A DNA stretch of 64,000 nt, taken from NCBI GenBank assembly GCA_016466735.1, contig JAAOED010000009.1, positions 45,225 to 109,224 on the forward strand. The letters are read 5' to 3'. The translations under genes and the position numbers were made by a program. Origin of the DNA: Weissella confusa. GTDB taxonomy: Bacteria > Bacillota > Bacilli > Lactobacillales > Lactobacillaceae. The notes beneath the pieces are model-generated. The model was not told the DNA's origin. It did not search any database and saw only the letters and a list, made by a program, of their open reading frames with translations. Shown here piece after piece: positions 6,306 to 14,733 of the stretch (positions are counted from its first letter, which is position 1; each line of letters opens with the position of its first letter).

Positions 6306-8770
6306 GTGAACGAATCTTAATTATCGGTGGATCTGCCAATGATTTTGGTCGTGAAACTGAAAGTGATGCTGCAAGCTATCAAGTGGTAAAGGGGCTTCGT
6401 CGTCGTGGTCATGAAATCGTGATTGTCGATGATAATCCATTTGGCTTTACGACTGAACGCGATGATGTGACGGTGATTGAAACCGCGTTGACTGCACCTA
6501 ATTTAGTTAAGGTAATTGTTGAACAAGGCATTACGGCGATGGTCGCGAGTGTTGGTGGCTCAACAGCCGTTCGTTTGTCAGCGGAAATTGTTGAATTGCT
6601 TGGTGATAATGCGCCCAAGGTTTTGGGGATGACATTGCCGGTTATGCAAGCCACGCAAAATACCAAGTACCTGCAAGAGCGTCTCACCAAGTTAAAGTTG
6701 CCAGCCATTCAAACGCGTTTGGCAAGCAATGTCAGTGAAGTGTTCGATGCAGCGCGTGAGTTTGATTTTCCAGTGGTTGTACGTTCGGTGGCACCAGTTG
6801 GACAAACGATTCGTCTCCAAGTTGAAGATGTGGAAGAACTGGAAGGGGCAGCCGAAACGGCGTTGAACCGTTCTTTGACCCATCAAGTCAACGTGGATAA
6901 GAGTATTCGCGGTTACCAAGAAATTGCCATGGTGGTTGTACGTGATAAGCGCGATACGACCGTGTTGATTGGTGGTGTTGAGGATATGGATCCGGTTGGT
7001 ATTCACTCGGCTGATTCGATTGCGATTACGCCGGTGCAAACATTGCCGGACCCGGTGTTCCAACAATTGCGTAACGCAGCCTTTACAGTTGCACGTGGCT
7101 TTAACGTCGTTGGCTTGCTGGAAGTACGTTTTGCCGTTAATCCGACGACAGAAGAGTATGTCATCACACGTTTGACGCCATACTTTGACCGTACCTCTGC
7201 CATGCTAGTGGCCGCCACGAGCTATCCGTTGGTGCCAGTTATCGCTGGTTTGATGATGGGTGAAACCCTTGATAAGGTGCGCGTACCATCAATTTATGCC
7301 GAGCACACAGCTTTGTTGGAGCCGACAATGGACCACATTGTGATTCGTTTCCCGGTGTTTGCCTTTGGTGAACTAGAGTCAGCCGGTATTCAAACCGAGA
7401 ATCGTTTGGATACCGTGCAAAAGTCAGTTGGGGCGACAATTGGTGTGGGGCGCAGTGTTGAAGAGGCGTTGGAAAAGGCCATTCGTGCCGCTCACTTTAA
7501 CAACCGTAATTTCTCACCGACTGTGATGAACGCGTTGACCGATAATGAAATTATTGAGCAATTAATTCACCCACGCGATAACCGTATTTTAGTTTTGCTT
7601 GAGGCAATCCGTCGCGGTTATACCGTTGATGAATTGGCTGAGTTGACTAAGATTAATGCGTTTTACTTCTATAAACTAGAGCGCATTAATAATTTGGAAA
7701 GCGCTGTTAAGAATCATCCATGGGATACCGATACCTTGCAACAAGCCAAGTATTACGGGTTGTCTGATGGTTTGGTAGCTAAGCTATGGGATGAAAAGTA
7801 CGAGGCGGTGCGACGTTATCGTTGGGATAACGGTATTTTGCCAACGTATAAGGCGTTCGAGCCGTCAGCTGGTGAATTCGAAGAGTCAGTTTCACAATTC
7901 TATTCAACGTTTGAAACGGAGAATGAGAGTGAGCGACTTGGGGATGATTCAGCCTTGGTGATTGGAACGGGGGCCTTTCGTCTTGGGGATGGTGCCGCAG
8001 CATCATACACCATGGCGATGGTGGCCGATGAATTGTCACGCCAAGGTATCAAGACGGTTTTGATGAATAACAATCCGACTGACCTAACATTCATTCCGCA
8101 ACTGGCACACAAGCAGTATTACGAGCCGTTGGAAATTTCTGATGTGATGAACGTTATTGAAATTGAACAACCAACGCGCGTGTTTGTGCCAGGTAATCGT
8201 ATTAAGTTGATTACGAGTTTGCGTAAGATGGGTGTAAATGTTCAAGTAATCGCCAAAGAAAAGTACCTACCAAGTAGTATGCTAAGTGATGGTCAACAAA
8301 CCATCGTGAATTACTTCTATGACGGGCTTGAATTGCACGTGATTGGTGTCGGCCATCAGGATAATGGGGGCATCGTCTTCGATCAATCGGCCATGACCGA
8401 TTCATTGTGGGAATCATTGCCACGACCTGATATGACACTGGATACGGCTGGCTTGTACCAGTTGGTGACGGATCGCTTGCCATTAGACCGTGAAGTCACG
8501 GCTGATGATATTCGACCAATGCCATTTACGCATATTGCCTTCCTTGATAAGGTGACAGGCGTCTCATGGCTTCGCTTGATTGTTCGTTACATGTTGAATA
8601 AACAAACGAAGGCTGACGAAGAAATGGTTGATAATTTGAAGAATCTACCATGGCGTATCAAGACATCACGTCTTCGTTATCGTGATGCGGACTTTGCGGA
8701 ACATATGAATATTCAGCAAACGCTTGATAACGGACGCTTTGCGATGGGTGCGACTTACCAAGTGCTTTAA
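6302..8770 (+). CDS. CarB-like protein, truncated and ATP-grasp-degenerate (CPSase large subunit homologue)
   Basis: An 822-residue protein where normal CarB has about 1060. Residues 1-400 align with the first synthetase unit, but the glycine-rich ATP loop is lost (after VVVR at 158-161 comes SVAPVGQT), and the metal and ATP ligands of the VQFA and VIEMNP motifs are altered (EVRFAVNP, then VITRLTPYFDR at 287-297). The oligomerisation domain (about 400-545, ending FYSTFETENES) is well preserved. The second unit keeps only its preATP-grasp part (545-650); its ATP-grasp and MGS domains are replaced by about 170 residues I do not recognise. It starts after GAGGAGG and overlaps the carA-like stop. 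CPSase activity is very unlikely; its role is unknown. Confidence 0.85.
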   Translation: MSERILIIGGSANDFGRETESDAASYQVVKGLRRRGHEIVIVDDNPFGFTTERDDVTVIETALTAPNLVKVIVEQGITAMVASVGGSTAVRLSAEIVELLGDNAPKVLGMTLPVMQATQNTKYLQERLTKLKLPAIQTRLASNVSEVFDAAREFDFPVVVRSVAPVGQTIRLQVEDVEELEGAAETALNRSLTHQVNVDKSIRGYQEIAMVVVRDKRDTTVLIGGVEDMDPVGIHSADSIAITPVQTLPDPVFQQLRNAAFTVARGFNVVGLLEVRFAVNPTTEEYVITRLTPYFDRTSAMLVAATSYPLVPVIAGLMMGETLDKVRVPSIYAEHTALLEPTMDHIVIRFPVFAFGELESAGIQTENRLDTVQKSVGATIGVGRSVEEALEKAIRAAHFNNRNFSPTVMNALTDNEIIEQLIHPRDNRILVLLEAIRRGYTVDELAELTKINAFYFYKLERINNLESAVKNHPWDTDTLQQAKYYGLSDGLVAKLWDEKYEAVRRYRWDNGILPTYKAFEPSAGEFEESVSQFYSTFETENESERLGDDSALVIGTGAFRLGDGAAASYTMAMVADELSRQGIKTVLMNNNPTDLTFIPQLAHKQYYEPLEISDVMNVIEIEQPTRVFVPGNRIKLITSLRKMGVNVQVIAKEKYLPSSMLSDGQQTIVNYFYDGLELHVIGVGHQDNGGIVFDQSAMTDSLWESLPRPDMTLDTAGLYQLVTDRLPLDREVTADDIRPMPFTHIAFLDKVTGVSWLRLIVRYMLNKQTKADEEMVDNLKNLPWRIKTSRLRYRDADFAEHMNIQQTLDNGRFAMGATYQVL

Positions 8771-8836
8771 GCAAGTTAAAGCTTCGTATGGTAAACTTAA
8801 AACACATATATAAATATTGAAAGAGGGCATTTTTCC

Positions 8837-9862
8837 ATGTGGAAGAAAGTAGTAGCTATTTTGGTTGTCGTTGCGGCAGCGTTGGGATTGGCAGCCTGGG
8901 GCGTTGGTCCTAAGTCAATCGCCACAACTAATGACGGTAACATCTCACAAGCTGATTATTACAAGAAGTTGAAGAACACGAGTGCTGGTCAACAACAATT
9001 GGCTAACATGATCATCGAGAAGGTTTTGGAAAAGAACTACGGTGATAAGGTTTCTGAGAAGTCAGTTAACTCACAATTCAACTCAGTTAAGAAGCAATAC
9101 GGTGCACAATTCGCCTCAGCTTTGGCTAACAATGGTATGACGGAAGATACGTTCCGCGACTCATTGCGCCTACAAGCTTTGGAGAAGCAAGCCGTTAAGT
9201 CAAACTCAAAGTTCTCTAACAAGGAATTGAAGGCGGCTTACGACAGCTACACACCTGACGTGAACGTATCAGTTATCTTGGTTTCTTCAGAAGATGAAGC
9301 CAAGGATATCATCAAGCAATTGGATGAGGGTAAGAAGTTCGCGGACTTGGCCAAGGAGAAGTCAACGGATTCTTCTACTAAGGACAAGGGTGGAAAGATG
9401 GAAGCCTTCGACTCAGCTAACACAACGCTTGAAGACGACTTCAAGACAGCTGCGTTTGGTTTGAAGAAGGGTGAATACACGAAGAACCCAGTTAAGTCAT
9501 CAACTTACTCAGGTTACTTTGTCATCAAGATGGATTCACGTGATGAAAAGAAGCCATTCAAGGACATGAAGTCAAAGATGACTGATATCTTGGTTGAACA
9601 AGAAATGTCAGATTCAACGAAGGTTCAAGCTGTGATTGGAAACGAATTGGCTAAGGCCGACGTTAACATCAAGGATTCAGACTTGAAGAACGTTTTGTCA
9701 ACGTACACGCAAGCCGCTGCGATGGAAAAGACAAACAAGTCTGACAAGTCATCATCAAAGTCTTCATCTTCAGAAGCTAGCTCATCAGAGTCATCAAGTT
9801 CTTCTGAGTCAAGCTCATCATCAGAAGCTTCCTCATCAGAAGAGAGTTCATCAGCTGAGTAA
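8837..9862 (+). CDS. prsA: PrsA-type extracytoplasmic foldase, transmembrane-anchored, with Ser-rich tail
   Basis: A 341-residue peptidyl-prolyl isomerase that helps exported proteins fold outside the membrane. An N-terminal hydrophobic segment (about residues 5-22) is followed by IATTNDGNISQADYYKKL, typical of the start of mature PrsA. A parvulin domain (about 133-235, with VSVILVSSEDEAKDI, FADLAKEKSTDS, GKMEAF) follows. No lipobox Cys is present, so it should stay anchored by an uncleaved helix or be released rather than lipidated. The last 45 residues are almost all Ser and Glu, a linker-like tail. The gene is monocistronic, with ribosome binding site GAAAGAGGG and a terminator after it. 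Confidence 0.9.
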   Translation: MWKKVVAILVVVAAALGLAAWGVGPKSIATTNDGNISQADYYKKLKNTSAGQQQLANMIIEKVLEKNYGDKVSEKSVNSQFNSVKKQYGAQFASALANNGMTEDTFRDSLRLQALEKQAVKSNSKFSNKELKAAYDSYTPDVNVSVILVSSEDEAKDIIKQLDEGKKFADLAKEKSTDSSTKDKGGKMEAFDSANTTLEDDFKTAAFGLKKGEYTKNPVKSSTYSGYFVIKMDSRDEKKPFKDMKSKMTDILVEQEMSDSTKVQAVIGNELAKADVNIKDSDLKNVLSTYTQAAAMEKTNKSDKSSSKSSSSEASSSESSSSSESSSSSEASSSEESSSAE

Positions 9863-9880
9863 TAAATATAGTTAATAGTA

Positions 9881-9924
9881 AAAAGCTCTTGCAGATCATT
9901 TTCGATTTGCAAGAGCTTTTTTGT
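9881..9924 (+). terminator. prsA terminator
   Basis: AAAAGCTCTTGCAGATC (9881-9897) pairs with GATTTGCAAGAGCTTTT (9904-9920) with one mismatch, followed by further Ts. Confidence 0.9.
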
Positions 9925-10266
9925 ATTCAATATTAATAGTTCGTTACAAACCACAAGATTTTCGGAATTGAAAAAATGTTATTGATAATTATTCGTAATA
10001 TCCGGTTAATATTACTGTAATTTATTACCGGAATATGAGAAACAAGAGGCGAAAGGACAATTTAAGTCCGAATATTCAGACAAAAAGCATTAAAGAATGT
10101 GATGAATACCTGTAAAAATGATACTTTATGCAATTTTGTCTTAACGTAAACCTAGCTTAAAAGGTGATAGAATTAAATGTGTCTTTATTTGTGTGCAATT
10201 ATTTTCCGAAAAACGGAAATTTTTTGAAGGTATTATTACCAATTTAGAATAGGTGGGTTTATTTAT
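9925..10266 (+). promoter_or_regulatory. eps cluster leader with inverted repeat and attenuator-like hairpin
   Basis: This 340-base A+T-rich gap precedes the exopolysaccharide genes. It contains an imperfect inverted repeat around 9989-10036 (arms AATATCCGGTTAATA and TTATTACCGGAATAT), a possible -10 element TAGAAT near 10167, and a small hairpin TTTCCG-AAAAA-CGGAAA (10203-10219) followed by six Ts, which looks like an intrinsic terminator ahead of the first gene. The arrangement suggests control by a repressor or activator at the repeat and by read-through of the hairpin. I cannot place the promoter with confidence. Confidence 0.4.
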
Positions 10267-11157
10267 ATGGATAACGTAATCGATCTTGGTCGACTATGGT
10301 TGATTGTTCGTCGTAACTGGACGTTTATGCTGGCACTTGGGGTGATTGTTGGCGGCGTTGCTTTTGGTGTGTCTAAGTTTGTGATTCACCCGCAGTACAG
10401 CTCCTCAGCTGCGTTGCTTGTTAACCGCAAGCAAGATGGTGATCAAGCGGGTGTGCAGTATGCAGATCAACAAGCCGATGTACAAATCATTAATACATAT
10501 AAGGATATTATCACCCGACCAATTATTTTAAACACGGTCGTGAATGATTTGACAAAGCCACATAAGGTACAAATTCAACCAGCAGTACCGGCTCAATACG
10601 ATACCGATGCTTACGGAGAAAAGGTGCAGACGGCACCGGCTCAACCAGCTAAGTATAAGTTGGTAGCTGCCAAGTATGGCGATACTGATTTAACAGCTGA
10701 TTCACTTGCTGAGATGATTAGTATTTCTAACCAAACAAATTCACAAGTTTTCTCAGTGAATGTTAAGACAGGTGACGCGAAGATGTCTAAGGATATCGCC
10801 AATGAAATTGCAGCTGTATTCAAAGATAAAGTCGCCTCAATTATGGCAGTTTCGAATGTTTCAATCGTTTCAAAGGCAACAACTAATTCAACACCTGTTG
10901 CGCCAAATGTTAAGTTGATTACTTTGGCCGGATTTGTGCTGGGCCTTTTTGCCGGCTTTGCTTGGGGATTTATTAAGGAAGTAACTGATCGTACTGTTAA
11001 GGATTTGGAATTCCTAACGGATGAATTGAAACTGACTAATCTAGGTGTTATCGGATACATTGGTAAGATTCGTGATGTGAAGGATGTCATTGCAGCTAAT
11101 CAAAAGAAGAATACAAGCAATGAAACGCGTACATCACGTTTGGGTCAACGCATTTAA
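10267..11157 (+). CDS. wzz: Wzz/CpsC-type polysaccharide chain-length regulator
   Basis: A 296-residue membrane adaptor that sets polysaccharide chain length and activates its partner BY-kinase. It has an N-terminal helix (about residues 17-38), an extracytoplasmic Wzz domain (GRLWLIVRRNW, PQYSSSAALLVNR), and a second helix (about 218-238) followed by a cytoplasmic tail, the usual Gram-positive split form in which the kinase is a separate protein. The kinase gene follows 13 bases later. It is the first gene of the eps operon. Confidence 0.88.
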   Translation: MDNVIDLGRLWLIVRRNWTFMLALGVIVGGVAFGVSKFVIHPQYSSSAALLVNRKQDGDQAGVQYADQQADVQIINTYKDIITRPIILNTVVNDLTKPHKVQIQPAVPAQYDTDAYGEKVQTAPAQPAKYKLVAAKYGDTDLTADSLAEMISISNQTNSQVFSVNVKTGDAKMSKDIANEIAAVFKDKVASIMAVSNVSIVSKATTNSTPVAPNVKLITLAGFVLGLFAGFAWGFIKEVTDRTVKDLEFLTDELKLTNLGVIGYIGKIRDVKDVIAANQKKNTSNETRTSRLGQRI

Positions 11158-11170
11158 CGGGAGATAAGAG

Positions 11171-11923
11171 ATGAGTTTTAATTTTTTGAAGAAAAAGCAC
11201 GTTGAAGATACTGAGACACAAGATAATGGTGCGCGCTTGGTGACTTTCGTTGAACCGAAGCATGTTATTTCAGAACAATTCCGCACATTGCGTACGAATA
11301 TCGAATTTGCTGGTGCGGCTTTGGATAAGTTGCAAGTGGTGATGTTTACGTCAGCTGAAATGTCAGATGGAAAGACGACGGTTTCATCTAACGTAGCGGT
11401 CACGTGGGCACAAGCTGGGAAGAGTGTGCTTTATGTTGATCCAGATTTGCGTCGTCCAACGGCACATTCAACTTTTGATTTGTTGAACACACGCGGATTA
11501 ACGACGATTTTGGCTAGCAACGCACAACCCAAAGATACAGTACAAAAGACGTTTGTGGAAAATTTGGAAGTTCTTACTTCTGGACCGGTGCCACCTAATC
11601 CAGCAGAACTATTGAGTTCTGCACGTATGGCTTCTTTGGTTGAGTGGATGCGTAATAACTATGATGTCGTAGTCCTTGATGTTCCACCAGTAATGGCTGT
11701 TACGGATGCTCATGTTTTAATGCCGCTTGTTGATGGTGCGATTTTGGTTACTACATTTGGTAAAACGCTTAAGGTTAATCTCCAACGTACTGTTGAAACT
11801 TTGCGTTTAACGGATACGAAAATTTTGGGAATTGTTCAACGTGTTCGTGGTGGTAAAAACGATGCAGGTTACGGTTATGGCTATGGCTATGGCTATGGCT
11901 ATGGTTATGGAGATGCAGAGTAA
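11171..11923 (+). CDS. wze: CpsD/Wze-type bacterial tyrosine kinase
   Basis: A 250-residue cytoplasmic BY-kinase that autophosphorylates on a C-terminal tyrosine cluster and regulates polysaccharide assembly with the Wzz-type protein. Motifs: a degenerate Walker A (SAEMSDGKTTVSSNVA, about residue 61), Walker A' (VLYVDPDLRRP, about 91) and Walker B (YDVVVLDVPPV, about 168). The C-terminus is a run of alternating Tyr and Gly (about residues 233-247) encoded by a six-base tandem repeat, so the number of phosphorylatable tyrosines can change by slippage without loss of frame. The PHP phosphatase at 22715 is the likely antagonist. Confidence 0.9.
   Translation: MSFNFLKKKHVEDTETQDNGARLVTFVEPKHVISEQFRTLRTNIEFAGAALDKLQVVMFTSAEMSDGKTTVSSNVAVTWAQAGKSVLYVDPDLRRPTAHSTFDLLNTRGLTTILASNAQPKDTVQKTFVENLEVLTSGPVPPNPAELLSSARMASLVEWMRNNYDVVVLDVPPVMAVTDAHVLMPLVDGAILVTTFGKTLKVNLQRTVETLRLTDTKILGIVQRVRGGKNDAGYGYGYGYGYGYGYGDAE
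11872..11910 (+). repeat. hexanucleotide tandem repeat in the BY-kinase tail
   Basis: About six and a half copies of a six-base unit (GGTTAT or GGCTAT) encode alternating Gly-Tyr. Copy changes of whole units keep frame and add or remove Tyr-Gly pairs. Confidence 0.85.
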
Positions 11924-11940
11924 ATAGAGGTGAGAAGATT

Positions 11941-12534
11941 GTGAAAAGATTAATCGATGTGATTGGCTCTATAGTAGCGCTGGTGGTATTTACCCCTACG
12001 ATGTTAGTAATCATGCTTTTGATTAAACTCGAAGATAAGGGACCCATTTTTTACGGGCAAACGAGAATTGGCAAGGATGGCGCTGAATTTAAAATGTGGA
12101 AATTCCGGTCTATGAGAGAAAATGCACATGAATTGCGTTCTCAAATGATGGAACAAAATGATGCGGATGGCCCAATGTTCAAGATAAAAGATGATCCCCG
12201 TGTGACAAAGGTTGGACGCTTTATTCGAGAAAAGTCACTTGATGAAATCCCACAATTTTTCAACGTGCTTAAAGGTGAAATGAGTTTAGTTGGTCCTAGG
12301 CCTTCATTACCTGAAGAAGTCATGGAATTTGATAATCGAGAGAGAGAGAGACTGAACGTTTTACCGGGTTTAACTGGACTTTGGCAAGTTAGCGGTCGAA
12401 ATGATTTGTCATTTGATGAGATGATTGCCCTTGACTTGGAATATGTAAAGCGTCATTCAGTGTTGTGGGATATTAAGATTATATTTATAACTGTGGCTCA
12501 GATGTTGTTTTCAAAAGGAAATGGTGCGTACTGA
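11941..12534 (+). CDS. small priming sugar-1-phosphate transferase (PglC/EpsL type)
   Basis: A 197-residue monotopic phosphoglycosyl transferase that starts repeat-unit synthesis by transferring a sugar phosphate to undecaprenyl phosphate. It has only the re-entrant N-terminal helix (about residues 1-25) followed by the catalytic core: GPIFYGQTRIGKDG, FKMWKFRSM, the DE pair of KSLDEIPQFFNVLKGEMSLVGPRP (about 100-123) and GLWQVSGR (about 148). It is the short type lacking the long multi-helix WbaP N-terminus, and complete for that type. The start is GTG after GAGGTGAG. The sugar cannot be told from sequence. Confidence 0.88.
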   Translation: MKRLIDVIGSIVALVVFTPTMLVIMLLIKLEDKGPIFYGQTRIGKDGAEFKMWKFRSMRENAHELRSQMMEQNDADGPMFKIKDDPRVTKVGRFIREKSLDEIPQFFNVLKGEMSLVGPRPSLPEEVMEFDNRERERLNVLPGLTGLWQVSGRNDLSFDEMIALDLEYVKRHSVLWDIKIIFITVAQMLFSKGNGAY

Positions 12535-12535
12535 T

Positions 12536-13663
12536 ATGGCAACAACGGCGAAGTACAAGGTTGCATTCGTAATAGGCAAGATGGTTGGTGGTGGTCTGGA
12601 GTCGGTCATACTAGATGTTTTGGAAGGTATAGACGCCAATAAATTTGAAGTAGATTTAATCATTGATGCAGATTCAACCTATGTGCCCTACGACCGAATA
12701 ACAAAATTAAACATACGGCTGTATGAAGTAACACCATATCAGCAGGTCTTTGGGTTTGTTAGAGATTTGGATAGGATTTTTAAAGATCAAAAGTATGACA
12801 TTGTGCACGCACACATGAGTAGCCTAAACGTATTTCCACTTTTTGCTGCCTGGATGAATCGTGTTCCTATTAGAATTGCGCATAATCATAACCTGATTTC
12901 GCCAGGTGATGGAAAATTAAAAAATGCTTTAAAGTGGACTTTATCAAAAGTGTCGACAATTTTTCCGACGGATTTTGCTGCGCCATCTATTGAGACTGGA
13001 TCTTGGATTTATGGTAAACACCCATTTGAAATAATTCCAAATGGAGTGGATGTTGAAAAGTTTAGATTTAATCAAGAAGACCGGCGTAAAGTAAGGGAAA
13101 TGCTCGGTGTTGGACCGGATGAAATATTAATCGGAAATTTTGGTAGATTCGTGGGTGTAAAAAATCAACGAAAGTATCTAGAAATTGTTAATCAATTAGT
13201 TTCTGCAGGATATTCAGCTAAAGGATTATTGGTTGGAGATGGGCCTCTTAAAAGTGAACTGAAGCAATATGTGGATTCGAATAACGTTTTAAAGAAGCAT
13301 ATAATCTTTCACGATATTGTTGATGACATTGAAAAATATTATGCTGCAATTGATTACTTTGTGTTCACCTCTACGAGAGAGGCTTATGGCTTGGTTTCAG
13401 TAGAAGCTCAGTTGTCAGGATCAATCGTCGTGGCCGGACCGGGTGTGCCTAAAATGACGGATATTGGTGAAGGGATTTTTTACCACCATGACGATTATAA
13501 TGCTGAAAATTGGGCAAACGACATCGTGACTTCCGCACCGCTTACTAGTGACATGCGAGAAATAATAATCGAAAAGTTGAATGACAGATCTAAGTTTGAT
13601 AGGAGTACGATGTCAGAAAATTTTGAAAGCTACTATGAGCAGCTGTTATTGAGAGTGAGATAA
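12536..13663 (+). CDS. GT4-family glycosyltransferase
   Basis: A 375-residue GT-B glycosyltransferase that probably adds a sugar to the lipid-linked repeat on the cytoplasmic face. It shows the N-terminal acceptor loop (IGKMVGGGLESVILDVLEG), the IPNGVD motif (about residue 175), NFGRFVGVKNQRKY and the late E-x7-E motif (EAYGLVSVEAQLSG, about 290). The ATG at 12536 lies just after the stop of the priming transferase; an earlier in-frame ATG at 12521 would overlap it by 14 bases and is possible. Base composition is visibly more A+T-rich than the flanking housekeeping genes. Confidence 0.82.
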   Translation: MATTAKYKVAFVIGKMVGGGLESVILDVLEGIDANKFEVDLIIDADSTYVPYDRITKLNIRLYEVTPYQQVFGFVRDLDRIFKDQKYDIVHAHMSSLNVFPLFAAWMNRVPIRIAHNHNLISPGDGKLKNALKWTLSKVSTIFPTDFAAPSIETGSWIYGKHPFEIIPNGVDVEKFRFNQEDRRKVREMLGVGPDEILIGNFGRFVGVKNQRKYLEIVNQLVSAGYSAKGLLVGDGPLKSELKQYVDSNNVLKKHIIFHDIVDDIEKYYAAIDYFVFTSTREAYGLVSVEAQLSGSIVVAGPGVPKMTDIGEGIFYHHDDYNAENWANDIVTSAPLTSDMREIIIEKLNDRSKFDRSTMSENFESYYEQLLLRVR

Positions 13664-13668
13664 CTGTA

Positions 13669-14733
13669 ATGAAAAAAGTTGATGTAATTGTTCCGTACTA
13701 TGTCCCCCCGTTTTTGGGAGGAACAGAAACGGTCTTGAGAGACTGGAATGAGTGGTTTGGCAATGATAATGGAATGACCAGGGTTCGATTTATCGTTCCG
13801 TTTAAGCAAAGAGGAAGTTACATTTTTAAACACAAGAAAAGTAACCATGTAGTAGCACCCAGCTTTTTTAAAAAGGAAGCTTCCGTAAAAGCCTTGGGAA
13901 TGCTGGTTTTGGTGGTGCATTTGTTTTTTACTAAAACAGATGAAATTGTTGTTTTATCGCCAAAGTATATAAAACTAGCGAAGCTTGTTCAAAGAGTAGC
14001 TCATAAAAAATACAGAGTGATTTCTTGGATGCATTTTTCGTTGAACAGCATGTTTACAGACCAAACATCTGCTTTTTTACAAGCCGACGCACACTTGGCG
14101 ATATCAACTGGAATTGAAAGACAATTGATAAATATGGGAGTTAATGAGGCAAAAATATTCCCTATTTATAATCCGGTGTCTAAAAAAAATCGAATTATCG
14201 AGGCGGCTACAAAGCCAGTTTTTATTTTTGTTGGTCGATTGGAATCTTTAAATCAGAAAAACGTCACAGAGTTAATAAAAGGTTTTGAATTAGTTCACAA
14301 GATTAATGTTGATGCTGAGCTTCGAATTATTGGTGATGGGGCGGATCGTCACGTTTTGGAAGATTTAGTGCATTCATTAGGTTTGGAGGACCACGTTGAA
14401 TTCTTGGGATGGAAGAGAAATCCGTTCGAAGAATTGAAGCAAGCAACTGCGCTGGTCTTAACTTCAACTTTTGAAGGGTTACCGATGGTTCTTTTGGAAT
14501 CTATTTCCTTCGGATTACCAGTTGTGAGTTCGGATATTCAGACAGGACCGGCTGATATAGTTAATCCGGAAAACGGTTTGCTTTATCAGTTAGGCGATAT
14601 AGAGATGTTGGCCCGTCAAATGCTTAATGTATATGACAAACAATTAGATCGAATTGCAGTGCAGAATTCGATTAACCAATTTTATGCTCAACAATATTTT
14701 AAAAATGTAGATTTGATTTTGGAGGACTTATGA
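13669..14733 (+). CDS. GT4-family glycosyltransferase
   Basis: A 354-residue GT-B enzyme of the eps cluster. The N-terminus (VDVIVPYYVPPFLGGTETVL) is the Rossmann acceptor half; the C-terminal donor half carries FVGRLESLNQKNVTELIKGF and the E-x7-E motif (FEGLPMVLLESISFGLPVV, about residue 265). It starts five bases after the previous stop, and its own stop overlaps the next ATG by four bases, so the three genes are one transcript. Donor and acceptor sugars are unknown. Confidence 0.82.
   Translation: MKKVDVIVPYYVPPFLGGTETVLRDWNEWFGNDNGMTRVRFIVPFKQRGSYIFKHKKSNHVVAPSFFKKEASVKALGMLVLVVHLFFTKTDEIVVLSPKYIKLAKLVQRVAHKKYRVISWMHFSLNSMFTDQTSAFLQADAHLAISTGIERQLINMGVNEAKIFPIYNPVSKKNRIIEAATKPVFIFVGRLESLNQKNVTELIKGFELVHKINVDAELRIIGDGADRHVLEDLVHSLGLEDHVEFLGWKRNPFEELKQATALVLTSTFEGLPMVLLESISFGLPVVSSDIQTGPADIVNPENGLLYQLGDIEMLARQMLNVYDKQLDRIAVQNSINQFYAQQYFKNVDLILEDL

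Noticed and set aside
5220..8770. carA and carB as a normal pyrimidine carbamoyl-phosphate synthase
   Set aside because: The whole catalytic triad of CarA is substituted and CarB lacks ATP-site residues and one synthetase unit; the fold is homologous but the activity cannot be assumed.
5220..8770. carA/carB decay explained by sequencing error or ordinary pseudogenes
   Set aside because: Both frames are open for 3.5 kb with normal codon use and tight ATGA overlap; errors or drift would be expected to leave frameshifts or stops.
9625..9954. 109-codon minus-strand ORF rich in Glu, Asp and Ser
   Set aside because: It is the antisense of the Ser-rich prsA tail and the prsA terminator; the open frame comes from the repeated TCA/TCT codons.
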